Both the position numbers and the translations under genes were made by a program. Positions 13,792-26,086 of a stretch of DNA of 48,712 nucleotides are shown here, piece by piece. A model generated the notes under the pieces. It saw only the letters and a list, made by a program, of their open reading frames with translations, had not been told where the DNA came from and made no database searches. This DNA comes from Azolla pinnata (lineage: Eukaryota; Streptophyta; Polypodiopsida; Salviniales; Salviniaceae), in contig JBBBWG010027412.1 in assembly GCA_037176905.1 (NCBI GenBank), forward strand, positions 1 to 48,712. Reading direction: 5' to 3'. Every line of letters starts with the position of its first letter. Position 1 is the stretch's first letter.

Positions 13792-15955
13792 GATTCTGGT
13801 CTTTCTTCTGGCGATTGCTGCAACAAGAATTTTCCAATTTTGATTAGAGATAATTGGCCATGATAGAAGTGAGGTATTTAAGAGGTATTTGCAGATAAAC
13901 ATTCTGATTGGAGAGCGAAGACAGTCAAAACAACTAAAGATTTTTCCCATGGATCGTGTTTTCCCCAAATCATCCTGTGTCCAAGGTGATTGGTTAAAAA
14001 AGTAAAATTCAATTCCTCTTATTTTTCATTTGGGTATACATTGGAAATTAAAAAGCCTATCCCATCCCAAACTTTAAATTATTCAATCCCTGTGATTTTA
14101 TTGAGAAATACATCAATTTTTTTCCCTAGTTTCCCTTATTGCTTCTGCAGATTTGGAAGCATTCTTTATGTCGCATAGCTATAAACACCCATTTTCTGTT
14201 TTCTTACGATACTGTGTAATGCTCTTAGAATTGATACTGTACACTACCCCTGATGCTTCTTGTTCGGTTGACTGATTTCATTCTGCTATAGGTAGTTTGC
14301 AAGTAAAGTAGCGAGATGTTGAACTCCAGATATGCTATGGATTGTGAAATTGAAAGATATCCCTGCAGCTTCGAGGTAGATTGAACCAATTGATGATTTG
14401 ATTTTATTTGTCGATTTCTAACATAAAATCATGGTATCTGAAGTGGTTTTAAACCACAAATGCCCCCATTCTGCCTCCAAAAGAAAACCCAAAATATTTC
14501 ATTAGCTTGCATACTACTCAATTTGCAAAAATCCTATCAGATAAATGCCTGGTTCAAACCCTAAAAGCAGATTACTCCCGACGTTGAAATGTCACCTATA
14601 TACAAAGGAGCCCCAGAAATGAATGATCTTGAGCAGTCTACATCATCTAGGAACGTGCAAAATCTCCCAGAGGAACAAGACAAAACTCTTTTTGAGGTGC
14701 ATAGTTCCATTGCATAGGTAGCATATCCCCTGTGAATATTGGAGATCCTTCCAGTTTTTGAGGAAAGTCACTCACCTCTTTGTTATCAAGGCATATCGTT
14801 CTTGAAATGCATACGGCCCATTTCTTCATGACGGTTTCATCAAGAGGTTCTTCAATAGCTTTTATATGGAAATACTCAGCAACCGTAACGTGAGGTTCTT
14901 CAATAATAAGATCCCATTGCATCTCCTTTAGTCTTTGGTTGCAGCATTCTCACTCTTGCCTCTTGGGTAGAGCCAGGTGATACTTCTCCTTCATTAATCA
15001 TCCAAATCATGTCGGAGTCATCTAATTTATATACCAACGCAGTTTGGTCTAAGATGCTCTGGTTGAGCCAACGTTTCCAGGCTGTTTGTGTGCTCTTCGC
15101 TTTGTTCTGAAAGAATCTGACATCCAAGCTTCACGGAATAGAGAAAACGTAGTAATTGCCACTGAAATTGCGCAGGGGTCTGAGAAAACCGTCTTTTCTC
15201 TTCCAATACAATGCGTTGCCTGGGAGATTTTCTGCTCCTTAGTACTAAATGGCTTTTCTGCTTCTTAGTACCAAATGGGAGGGCATTCTTGTAGCTCTTT
15301 ATGACCCAAATGGCCATGTTTTCTTTGCCTTTCCTAGTCCACCCGTATTAAGCCCAGAAGAATATGCAGTAAGACATTAAAGATGGTCTCTTACTCGAGA
15401 ACAAGGTAAATGGTTCCAATCTATTGACATCCCACAAATAAGGCCATTCATCTTAACAGCTTCCTTGGCTCGACCATGTTTAGACTCAAAACCATCCTCA
15501 AAATAAATGATTTTCAAAAAGCATAGACATGAAATACATTATTCTAAGGGCAATCATTTAGGAAAACTACCATTCGACGAGAAAAGATTAGGAATGCTGC
15601 CAATTATTAAAATTGGGATTTGTCAACAAAAGAATCAAATATGCCACAAAGAGACCCTATTGCTTAATGGAAGGATAAGACAGCCAATCCATCCAAGTTT
15701 TACTCCTATGAGCAATGGTACCCAAATTATAATATTGAATTTCCTTGCTTTTTACTCTTCCCGCTACTTCTTACCACAAACCACTGGGATTAGAAAATCT
15801 ACATCGACCATTTTATCCACAAACGAAACCACGCAAATCAAACCTGAAACAATACAAGCCTGGATTTTGCACAAGTTGACTTTGTTCGACACTACCTAGA
15901 GTGTATATTCCATAAAGCGCTGTTTTAAGAACAAACTTATCTCTCCAGCATGCTG
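13792..15955. other. Convergent 3' intergenic region between MetRS and FAS1
   Basis: Holds the two 3' untranslated regions and a possible broken coding remnant on the minus strand at 14647-15317, listed separately. A weak open frame at 15507-15899 on the plus strand has no recognisable domain and a composition like translated non-coding DNA. Confidence 0.6.
14647..15317 (-). pseudogene. Possible degenerate coding remnant, unidentified
   Basis: Three overlapping minus-strand frames (15317-15027, 15127-14900 and 14922-14647) can be read almost end to end, with shifts near 15060 and 14925. Their composition is protein-like, with many Glu, Lys, Asp, Trp and aliphatic residues, for example SDMIWMINEGEVSPGS and YFHIKAIEEPLDETVMKKW. 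I do not recognise a family and see no terminal repeats. It could be a frameshifted gene or transposon fragment, or chance frames in the FAS1 3' flank. Confidence 0.3.
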
Positions 15956-18900
15956 CTATCCATTCAAAATGGTAATCTCATTCCCATAGATTTCTTTTCC
16001 ATTACTTTTCTGAGGGGAAGGATCCTCTAATCCAGCCTTTTCTGGGGGTAGGCATCTCTTTGAGAAAAACTTAGTGATTGGTTTCAGTCCCATGGATGTG
16101 CTTTTCTTCACCATAGGAGTCACCGGGACGCTTGAAATAGCTGTAAACGAATTTAATAAGCAAATTAAACTAAAATAAACAAAATCTATGCATTCCAAGA
16201 TGCCATAAAATAAAATGAATAATACCTTGTGCACTCGGTAAGGTCAATCCTAATTGCTCTGCAACCTCATTTTTTACCTGGCAATTAGAATCACCAGCTT
16301 AACAAATTAGCCCACCAAAACCCAAAGAGACAAGCAGGAGGAAAAACAATGCTCATGAAACTTGTCATTTCACCTGCCAGTGATTATCAACATAATCAGC
16401 TATTTCCTTGATTTTACTCTTTAGTTGTGACCTTGACACATCAGGAAACTTGGTTGAGAATGCGATCACTAGCCTCTTCAAACCATGACCATGTGGAGAT
16501 GACATTATGGCTTCAGCCTACGTACCCAGTTGCCATCTCAATAAGTCCAATTATATCGGAAGGACCAAGAAATGAGAACGACATTAAATTGTTGATTCTT
16601 ACCATCCTTCGAATTGTTGAATCCGTGAGAACATTCTTGCTTTTCAGTTTTTCAGGCTTCAAATTCTCTTCTGGATCATGGGTTTTCTCTGATTGAGATT
16701 CACTTGGCATGTCTATTGGAACTTCATTGAGTGGACACCTTTTTAATGCTTCCAGACAAAGCCGATCAATTGGCCTTAGAGTAACATTTGATGGTTTAAC
16801 ATGGAAGTTAGAAATAATGTATGGGCGGTTGCATTTTAACCCTTGATCGGTCAAATGTTGAAGAGCTTTACGTTGCCTTGCAAATTTTGACATTCCTTGC
16901 TCAGCTTCTAGCCCAGGTAAGGAGATGGGTAAACATGCCTTATCAGTAGCTTTATCAGAAGAACAATACTCTTCATCACTCCCATAGTCACTATCGTTAC
17001 AATGAGCTCCCTGTTAAGAATAAACCACCTCATTAGCTCAGAAAATAATATATGTCACTACGTAATTCATTTCAGTCTGTCCAACAAGACAAAGCTAACC
17101 TCGCTCTCAGAAAGATAACCATCGGGTACAACAAATCCATCTGCCACACCATCATCCTCATCAAGATCACCTTTCTCCTCATCATCATCTTTATCACAGT
17201 CTGAGAGGCTTTCCCCTGGATCTTCCTGCATGAACAGACACCAATTTATCGCAACTGATATTGATATGCGACCTCAAATCAGACATTCCGTGCAGAGCAT
17301 AATGCAAACTAAAACAGGGCATTCCAAACACGGCACAACTCTTGCACTATGTAAGAACAACGACTGTGATGTAATTGCTAATAAAATCAAATTTGAGATC
17401 ATATTAAATAAGTAGAGAGTAGCCAGCAAATTATAGTGCTTGTGTGGACACTGGAAGTTAAGATCTTCCATTATACAACATACCTCCTCCCATTCTTCAT
17501 CGCTATCATTTTCATAATCAAGCATAGGATCCATGCTTAAAGGATTCCGCGGTCTTACAACCTCACTGCGTAAGAGAGAAGCAACACATAAGTAATTCAC
17601 ATTATTTAGAATGACAAATTAATAGAATTATTGCTAATATGCTCAAAGATGCCCACCTGAATTTAGAGAAGGAACCATAATATGCTGGTCTGTAACTTTT
17701 GTCAAACTGAAGAAGCTTCCTTCTCTTACGTAAGAACAGCAATGGTTTTTGCTGGCATTGATGTTCAGCAGGCTCGCACCATTCATCATCTGTTCTGTCT
17801 GCACTTGGCCATCCATTCTCCTCCTCAAATTCCTTCCGAGATCGTTTGGATCCAGAACTAGTTTGAGTAAAATTAACGGGTGATGGGCTTTTGGGAAGTC
17901 TCCTTTCTCCCCACCTCTTTTTAAGCTTTTTTGACAACGGCATTGCCCTCCACGTTTCCTTGTGGGAGCTGTTATATATTTCAAAATGCAAAACGGCATA
18001 ATAAATGGCATGGCAGTACAAGAACAAAAATGAGGAAATTTTGGTGGCTAACATTTATAGTATTTTTCTTTACCTGAAGAGACTTTCAACCGATTGAGTA
18101 TTGTTAAGTAGTTCATGATCTATCTTGACTATAAGCTCATCTCGTTTACCATCATTATGTGTTTCTTGAGGTTCATTACGGCCTGCACTAGCATCTTGAG
18201 TTGACGATGAAACATAATCCACAGACTCTTTTTTCGAGCTATGAAGAAATCGATCCATCAAACTAGCTTGCTTCTGCAAAACCAATTGCTTCTTCATTTC
18301 AGCCTCCTTGAATTTGGACTCTTTTTCAGATTCTTCTTGCTGCCTTCTGAGTTCTTTTTGCTATGCCATGCAGAAGATAAACTGTCAGCCTTCTCTGAAC
18401 CGAATCAAAAGCATTTCCATAAATTACCGAGAGCATAAACTATAGCTTACCTCCCTCTGAGTACGCCGAATGACCTCTTTTTCAAGTCTCTCCCTTTCCT
18501 TTTCCTGAAAGGGAAGCCAAAATACTTGTCTGATTTAATCTTCAACCATACAAATGACAAACATAACGGGAAAATCCTAACTGGATATATTGGAAACCAA
18601 CCTGCTGCACTCTCCTCCTCTCTTCTTCCTTCTCCAGCCGTCTCTGCTCTTTCACAGTCTCTCGAGCAATCTTCTGTTGCTCTTTGAGAGCTTCTTTCTG
18701 CTTTGTTTTCACCTCTTTGGCGGCACTGCAGATGAGATGGCCTCACAAGATTAGACATTCTATGCAGAACTGTGAGACCATTTCTTCAAGCAGCTCTTCC
18801 TGTTGTTTTTCCTTGTTTACGACCGTTCTTGGTACACAGATAATGCGTATTTTCATCATAATATAGAATCCTCTTGCAATCGCTCTAATCCAACTTATCA

Positions 18901-21075
18901 TACTCAATACACACATACATATACATCATAATTACAACTAGAGCACTAATTCATTTGAATAACACAAAAGAAATACTGTTAAAAGATATCTGCGTACATT
19001 TTGGTGCATTTCTTTTGCTGCCACTGACTCACAGAGTTACGGATTGAAGCTTCATCCTCTGTTTTAAGCAGAGCTTCCTCCGCCTTGGAAACCAATACAG
19101 AGTACTGTTCCATGCCAGCACCTTCATCCTGGTCAGGGTCCAATTCAAGTATGTTGATAATTTCTGCAGAAGAATAGATATAGGATAAGAACATCAGCAC
19201 CTTCACAAACTAAGGCTTTTGGAAACCACATCGCAGTGCAAAAATGGACAATTCCGCACATTAATTTGAAGGGTAAGCTTATTTTACCTGACAGAGCAGA
19301 GATACGCTCTCCGATCATTTTATGCTTACGACGATTTGCTGTAATAAAACAACGGTGCGACTCTGGGAAGAGTTTTATATCTCTAACCTGGATCATAGAA
19401 ATCGAAGGTAGAGAGACCATCAAAATTACATATAATAAAACGAAATTTAAGGTTATCAACCATAAGATATAATACGTAAGTTTCACATAGAGAGAGAGAG
19501 AGATGTTGTACCTCCCAGCACCATAGGCAGTTGCGTGAATCATCTTCCAGGACATCTGCATCAGGATTTGGGACTCCAAACATGACACGCTCTCCAATTG
19601 AGAGTATGTTACCCCGCAAGGAGCACAACGTCATTGACGCACTTGATCCGGAGCTAGTATTCGATAGCTTTCCATGGATCTCCGTAACAAGTTTCGAGAA
19701 TGGAAAGCTGCTCCCTTCAATGAGACTTGCAATTTCAGCTCTTTGACTTACTTGGCTAGTGTTGTTTTTGGACTGCAACTCATTATTAGGCAAATCCTCA
19801 ATTTTGTCTCCTTCACAAAAGAAGCAAAACAGAGAATCGATCTCGGAACGGTACTGCTTGATGAGAGAGCTTCTTTCTTCTGCATCAAGACGGGAATTAA
19901 TGATGGATGCTCTCTTACGCTTAGATACCGATCTCTTAGAAACGGATGCATCATTGATAGTGGCACATGCAGCAGTGATCGCATCATCATTTGGTTGATG
20001 CCCTGGCTTCCCAGAAACTGACTGCACAGAATCAGAAACACTTGCACTGCCTACAATATCCACATCTTTGATCTTTCTTCGCCGTCTTGATCTGAGGCCT
20101 TCTTCTTTCTGCGTTCTGAGTTCCTTTTCCTGTGCCATGCAGAAGCTAGAACTGTCAGCATTTTCTGAACTAAATCAAAAAGTATATCATCGATGGTAAG
20201 AAAAGCCTACAACGCTCGGAAAACTCAAAACGACCTCTTTGTCAAGTCTCTCCTTTTCCTTTCCCTGCAAGGGAAGGAAAAGTACTTGTCAGATTTAATT
20301 GGTAACCATAGAAATGCAACAAATAATGGGAAATTCGTATTTTGCTACATTGGAAACCAACCTGCTGCAATCTCCTTCTTTCTTCCATCCGCCTCTGATC
20401 TTTCTCCGTCACTCGACCAATCTTCTGCTGCTCTTCGAGAGCTCCTTTCTCCTTTATGTTCAACTCTTTCGCAGAACTGCAGATGAGGTGGTCTTCGCAA
20501 GGTTAGGCATTCTATGCACACCAACAACACTTCGAGACTCAATAACACAAAAGAGATATTGTTCAAAGAGATCTGCGTACATTCTCGTAAATTTCTTCTG
20601 CTGCGACTGACTCGTGGATTTAGGGATTGAAGCTTCATTCTCCTCTTTAAGCGTAGCTTCCTCGGCCTTAGAAACCAATACAGGGCGTTGCTCGATGCAA
20701 ACACCATCATCAGAGCCAGGGTCCTTCGCAGGTATGTTGATGGTTTCTGCAGAAGAGCAAATAAAGGGATAAGAACATCAGCAAACTAAGGAGATCGACG
20801 AGAGTGAGAGACGTTAGTGCAGCCAAAATCTGGTAGAGATGAAAAGATGGAGAGCTGCCTGCGACATCTGGATCTGTTCTCTTCCGCCGCTGCCGCATTG
20901 ATCTGAAGCCTTTCGTTGCAGATGGAGGGGAACGGGCGGGAGAAGCCATGACCATGATATTAGGATCAACGTTCTCAGATGAGGGCGAGGAAGAAGAAGG
21001 TTTGGCCAGGGACACTTGTCTGTCCTTGGTCGATGGGGAGCTTGGCTGCGAGCGTGGGAGGATGAAAGGGGCCAT
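15956..21075 (-). CDS. FAS1: CAF-1 large subunit FAS1, with duplicated coiled-coil exons
   Basis: Histone H3-H4 chaperone subunit that deposits nucleosomes behind replication forks. Exons: 20859-21075, 20581-20746, 20362-20476, 20211-20264, 19512-20129, 19288-19387, 18998-19163, 18602-18725, 18451-18504, 18074-18360, 17657-17968, 17484-17565, 17100-17225, 16603-17010, 16374-16517, 16226-16277, 15956-16140; 1069 residues. Family marks in order: ADVLEDDSRNCLWCWE in exon 5; a Glu/Lys/Arg-rich coiled coil in exons 8-10 ending KQLVLQKQASLMDRFL; KLLQFDKSYRPAYYG in exon 11; the acidic stretch DYENDSDEEWEE and its continuation; GFVVPDGYLSESE; and a C-terminal PIP-like ITKFFSKRCLPP. Exons 2-4 are a second copy of exons 7-9. 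Exon 1 to exon 2 needs a weak GC donor, so exons 1-4 may be skipped. An in-frame ATG at 20138, immediately before exon 5, would give 888 residues, nearer the roughly 815 of Arabidopsis. The core identification is firm; the 5' end is uncertain. Confidence 0.9.
20211..20746 (-). repeat. Upstream duplicate of FAS1 coiled-coil exons
   Basis: Exons 20581-20746, 20362-20476 and 20211-20264 copy exons 18998-19163, 18602-18725 and 18451-18504. Lengths are 166/166, 115/124 and 54/54 bases. Protein identity is about 60% by eye in the first pair, which share VLVSKAEEA and QQKK. Intron sequence next to the exons is also similar. Exon 5 then begins with EKELRTQKEE, a copy of QKELRRQQEE in exon 10, followed by GLRSRRRRK, a copy of GFRSMRQRRK in exon 1. 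This places the duplication junction inside exon 5. Confidence 0.85.
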
Positions 21076-21249
21076 GGTCTTGCTCAGCGATCGAGGGATC
21101 GATCCGTAGGAAGAGCGCGAGATCGGTCGGTGGCTATGGCGGAAGAAGCTCGATTCCTTCTGTTTTCAAATTTCGTTCTTTCCCTGTGCATTTGTTTCCC
21201 TCCCTTTTCCATTTTTTTGGCTCCAAATTTCCCTCGTCCTTCCTAACTC

Positions 21250-21389
21250 AACCATGGTTAAGTTAACGCCTAACTCAACCATGGTTAAGTTAGCTCCTAA
21301 CTCAACCTCGGTTACACATTGACTCGACCATGGTTACACATTGACTCGACCATGGTTACATCTTGGCATCGTCTAGCCTAACCATGGTT
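21250..21389. promoter_or_regulatory. Cluster of CCATGGTT palindromes upstream of FAS1
   Basis: The self-complementary 10-mer AACCATGGTT occurs at 21250-21259, 21277-21286 and 21380-21389. Related GACCATGGTT copies start at about 21326 and 21348, and a broken copy (AACCTCGGTT) is at 21304. Spacing is 22-32 bases and flanking bases such as CTAACTCAA and ACACATTGACTC are repeated as well. The cluster lies about 175-315 bases upstream of the FAS1 ATG. A role in regulation is inference; it could be a decaying minisatellite. Confidence 0.5.
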
Positions 21390-21405
21390 ACTCTCCAAGC
21401 TACCT

Positions 21406-21439
<34 letters not shown>

Positions 21440-21443
21440 TGTA
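21406..21443. repeat. GTAT tetranucleotide microsatellite
   Basis: About eight uninterrupted GTAT units, preceded by ATATAT. Confidence 0.9.
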
Positions 21444-22845
21444 CACTTTTAACTCCTTGTCTGTTTGTTCACAAAGAAAAACCCTCATGCCCTTCATAGT
21501 TTCCGTTTCTTAGACCTTTGCAATTTCTGCTTTGGGGTGATTGTAGCTTAAATTAGTCGTCCTTTATGCTTCCTTTCGAATCCCGTCCCCATTCTAGCAT
21601 CAGAGGCCAGGGTTTTCATTTGTGTGAACTACTATTGCAGAGCTATAGCTCGCAGGTTTCAACTTGTTTTTTTGTTTTCCAACTCTCGCTTCCGAAGAAA
21701 CGCATGGAAATGTTGGCCATTGCATGGTGACCACTTGATAGATTTCTCCATCTGTGTAATGCCATTGCTAACAGCTATTAACAATAGAGTGTAGTGACAA
21801 AAATCTATTGTTGTGGTCATTAACTTAACCCCTCGAAATACATGTCGTAGTCTGCGAAATTCCCCTTGTTGTCATCGATGTTCTCGGGGAGAATCTAATG
21901 ATCCAGCTACCTTCTCATTCATCATCAAGTAAGCTTCAGCTAGCCTTCATGCAACGTTCCAAGCCTCGAGAAGTCCAACCAGAGCCTTAGGAGGTAGTCC
22001 ACTAGACAAAGCCTAAAACGTTTAAGTATTTGTAAGTGAATGAATTGGAAGAGAGGCCTAACACATGCAAATCTCAACCGATAAGAACCAATTTCAGGAA
22101 TTCAAGCTCCATACCACCCCATTTGCCTTTTATGAATTACAAATTGTACGGGTGAGCTTGGTGGTGTTACACTGTTTTTTCAAATCTCATCCAACTATAC
22201 GAGTACTACTTCTCGAAAGTTTTGCGTCGGCCCTCCTTTAAAAACAGTCTACAATACTGTTGATTTAAAAAGAAACCGTTACCCGTGCATTATGTTCATT
22301 CAGTGGAATCTACCGATAACTCAAGCTGAGATTTAAGTGATGTAAGAGGATGATGACTTTTGAGTTTGGTTTGGGAACTTGTGTTCTGGAATCCTATGCA
22401 GTAATAATTTGGAGATATCCTACAAACCCAGATTTTTACTATGGCCTAAGTGCTGAATGCTGCTACTAGAATAAGTATCACATGACGTCCATCATCAATC
22501 GGAAGAGAAAGTACATACCTCCCTAGAAAATGTGGATCCTGTGCCATATGTTGACTCAACTGTTTATGAACGCCCAAAACAAAAACATCAAGTCTCAAAT
22601 TAGGTTGCCAAAGTGTTTAGTGAGATCAAATAAGCATATAATACTCATTGGTTTCGCATGATGATGGTAGCATACGGTAGAATTAGCGGATACTTGCCTG
22701 CCGTTGAAGAGAGTGATTTAGGATCAATCATATTCACCTACACACACTTCATCTAATAAGAAACAGCAAGAGCCAAATAAAGAATATATTGGGAGAGATT
22801 TCTTGCGCCTGCTCAAGAGGCATAGTACAATATCAAAAGTTATCA

Positions 22846-25800
22846 TTAACTTTTATGATTTGGCGACTTTCTTTGTTTTCTGAGCAGACCCGTAGATTCC
22901 ATCCAAGCAAGAAACTCACCAATACCTTGCCTCAAGGGTCTGCTCTCATATCCAAGTTCACGCTTCGCCTTTTCATGGGAATAACACCATTGCTTCAGGA
23001 AGACATGGACCATCTACGGTACAGAACATATTTAAGATTCAGTGAGTCCATGGAGCCCAAAATAGGCAATAATCTGCCGAGTGATGAGATTAAATACAGT
23101 GCCAACATATGCGGATGGATTCACATGCAAAAATTTGAATATTTTATATTTTGTCTGAGTTTTTCAATAGCCTCCCAGCTTTAGGCATGGCACCCGCACT
23201 TTCAAATGTAACTGCATAAAAATGTCTCATGCCCTACTTTGCAAGTGTGTTAACATTTCAATGATTTGCCCTTCCAAATTGTATAATCTGATCACCTACC
23301 TTACAAGTTTCTATGTGCAATGGTGTACTTCCAATTTAATCTACTCAATCTTACAATGGGATCATGTTAAGATCTAGTGATCCTTTGTCATCTGAATCAA
23401 GTTCTTTCTTGCTTCCATGTCAAGTAGCACATTCATTATTTGTTGTGAGACTATTTTTTTGGCAAAGTTTGCCTGGTGAAGTTTAGTTCGCAATAGAAAG
23501 GATACCTACGACTCACTGTCAAGAAACTAATTTGCAAACAAAACAAAGCATTTCTTAATGGTTGGATGCATACCGGAGAGCTGATAATCGGAGTGTAGCC
23601 TGTAAGCTTTGCCCAAAGAACTGAAACCCAGCCAACCAATTTCAATGCCCATATAGGAACTTGGAAATTATAAGACGTTCTCCCTTTTATTGCATCTATA
23701 AGAGTTAAGAGCTCAATGAATGACGCATTATCTCCTGTAAGAAGATATCGTTCCCCTAGTTTTCCACTTCTCATTGCTGCTATACAACCTTCTGCAACAT
23801 CATCCACATGAACGAAAGAGAATTTGTTTTCCAAGGTTCCCACTTTACCAGGCAAGAACCCAGAACAGCGAAGAACAATCTGCAAGTAAAGTTTTTTCAA
23901 TGTATAGTTAAGGAAGTCTCCAACATAAAAAACAATTTCAATGTATTTCTTAAGAAATTTATAACGTTGACTGGGTGTGAACAGTTAAGAAGAAACAGAA
24001 ATGTGCCAGACTGGGGCCTACTTAATCGCATAACAGGTATGACCCAAACGCTACGAGTAACCAAAGATGACACTAGTGCCTGCTTAATTACAGAACAATC
24101 GGAATAGCACGATTGCAAGGGATCTTACAAGGGAAACCAAAGAATTTGCTTCTGTTGTCTGTCCAGGGCCATAGACAACTCCAGGATATACAACTACAGC
24201 TGGTAGACCATTTTTGACTTCCTGCATTACGATAGCATCTGCTAACACTTTTGATCTTTCATACTCTGTGCAGAAATCAACACCAGGATGCATCTGCATA
24301 GACACACAACACAAATTTATAAAATCTAAAGAAACTCGTATCACTCATCATAAAATTATTTCGAGATTACATAGCTTAGAAGCAGATCTCTTTCTGACAT
24401 AATACGGCAACCTATATGAATCACTTGAATTTAGTGCATATACAGTGGTTTCGCATGCGAATCAATTCCAGTTATGGGAAAATGGATAACTTTTTACCTG
24501 ACTTTCATCAGCCACTTTGCCGTCTGAAGGACCCAAGGCAAAAAAGGATGACACATAAATAAGCTTCTTAATTGTTGCTGTCTGCCTTACTGCACTTATG
24601 ACATTTTTAACTCCATCCACATTCACCTGGGTTAAAAAAGTTCCACTGCAATCACATAAACCGCTATTTTGTCTATATTATCCAAAAAGACAGACAGAGA
24701 AACCCAATCCACGCAACCACCTCTGAGCTATGGACTAGACGTAGCCAACCTACCACCAGCATCCCATACTGCCGGATATTAGGTAGGCAAGTACCTTGCA
24801 AACTGTTAGAACAAGCTCCGTGAATTTGTTCCCACTGCCAGCATCTATGACCAAGCAACCATTGGACATGATGAATATTGTGTTATGAGGTAGCTAGGCC
24901 TCATAATTATACACCTCGGAAGCCTAAATTACCACAATGGCCACAGAAAACATTAGAGATGCCAAGCATACAATGACATCATTAACCTTGCCTCCATTAA
25001 GACGAATTTGAATTGATAAACTGATGCCAGATCCAAATGAAAACGTACCAGCAAAGACTACATTTATGGGCATGTATAGATGACAGCAACCGAAATCCAG
25101 AAAAAATATACCAAACCTTATCAGATTGGGAGAAGGATTTTGAGGTCCAATCAAAGATACACTTCCATGTACCAGAAACCCTAATGTACCTCATCACACA
25201 CAACGGAAATTGCCAAGGAGATGTGGGACTGTTTAGAATAACAGTTACTATTCGCACCATCATTTTTTTTCTTGACAATTCACAACACATTATATATAAG
25301 AAGTTAATGATTTTGAAACAATTCTCCAAATCGTGGTGTTCCCTCTTAGGACAAGGCACGAAAATTGGCCGATTATTTACTGGCAAACGAAATGACTTAG
25401 CTGCCCTACCTTCAGGTTGACATCCTTTCGCTACAACCCAGTCCTATCAAAGCCAACGCTAGCTGACTCATCGAGAAAAATGCACCAAGGAAGCACCTTC
25501 TAAAAACCTCAGTCAAGATGGATGGATTAGGAGAGAGGGAGGGAGGGAGGGAGGGAGGGAGATCAGTACCGTAAAGAACTTGGAAGGATCAGGGATCCAT
25601 GGAGCGACAAGGGCGGCACAGTGAAAGACGATAGAGCAGCCATGGAGAGCTCGGACGAGAGATTGCGGGTCTGTGACGTCGCCATAGACGATTTCCAATC
25701 GATCGGAGGGTGGTAGGTATTGGAGCGAGCTGGAGGGCCTGACAAAAGCTTTGACGGTGTAGTCGCCCTGCGACACGAGGGCATGGCAGAGGCGAGATCC

Positions 25801-25878
25801 GAGGAAGCCTGAAGCTCCCGTCACGAGCACGGTTTCTGTCTTCTCCCGATTCCCGGTCTGAATCAGAGGTTCCGCCAT
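22846..25878 (-). CDS. NAD(P)-dependent epimerase/dehydratase (extended SDR, DFR-like)
   Basis: Short-chain dehydrogenase/reductase of the extended class, related to plant proteins annotated as dihydroflavonol-4-reductase-like or 3-beta-hydroxysteroid-dehydrogenase-like. The substrate is not predictable. Exons 25570-25878, 24498-24626, 24129-24293, 23574-23879 and 22846-23013 join in phase 0 throughout to 358 residues. The Rossmann motif TGASGFLG is at about 20-27, the YVSSFFALGPSDG serine segment near 127-138, and the catalytic YERSK pair Tyr157/Lys161. FSFVHVDDVAEG and GERYLLTGDNASF are the usual downstream substrate-region segments. The true start is the ATG at 25878; the frame upstream reaches a GTG at 25884 only. 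Intron 1 is long (943 bases) and begins beside a GGGA repeat. Residues near the C-terminus (LKQWCYSHEKAKRELGY) match the family. No signal peptide is evident. Confidence 0.93.
25528..25561. repeat. GGGA/TCCC microsatellite just inside epimerase intron 1
   Basis: About seven GGGA units on the plus strand. On the gene's strand this is a TCCC pyrimidine tract about ten bases downstream of the intron 1 donor. Confidence 0.9.
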
Positions 25879-26086
25879 CGCCACGAGCTCTTCCTCTCTC
25901 TATTAAAAGACTGGAATGGTTTATTTTAGCAGAGGCTAATGTTCTTCTAGATTATATCTGGTTCCAAAATGTTCCAACAAAAACTAAAAAGGATAGGAAT
26001 GATTAATGAATGTGGATTAGGTGTAAATTATCCGTATAATTTTCCGATCAAAGGGCCTGAAAAGATGTATAAATATGAGGACTAGC

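Larger units (their letters stand above)
21076..22845. other. Intergenic region between FAS1 promoter and epimerase 3' end
   Basis: Should contain the FAS1 promoter at its left end, including the palindrome cluster and a GTAT microsatellite, and the epimerase 3' flank at its right end. I see no gene or recognisable transposon between 21500 and 22800. Confidence 0.6.

Noticed and set aside
15507-15899. 130-residue plus-strand frame downstream of FAS1
   Set aside because: Composition of random AT-rich DNA, antisense to the probable FAS1 3' UTR, no motif.
18725-18998. Possible U12-type AT-AC intron in FAS1 (exon followed by ATATCTTTT)
   Set aside because: No AC acceptor gives the right phase. 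A GT donor nine bases earlier (AT|GTACGC) with the CTGCAG acceptor keeps the frame in both duplicated copies.
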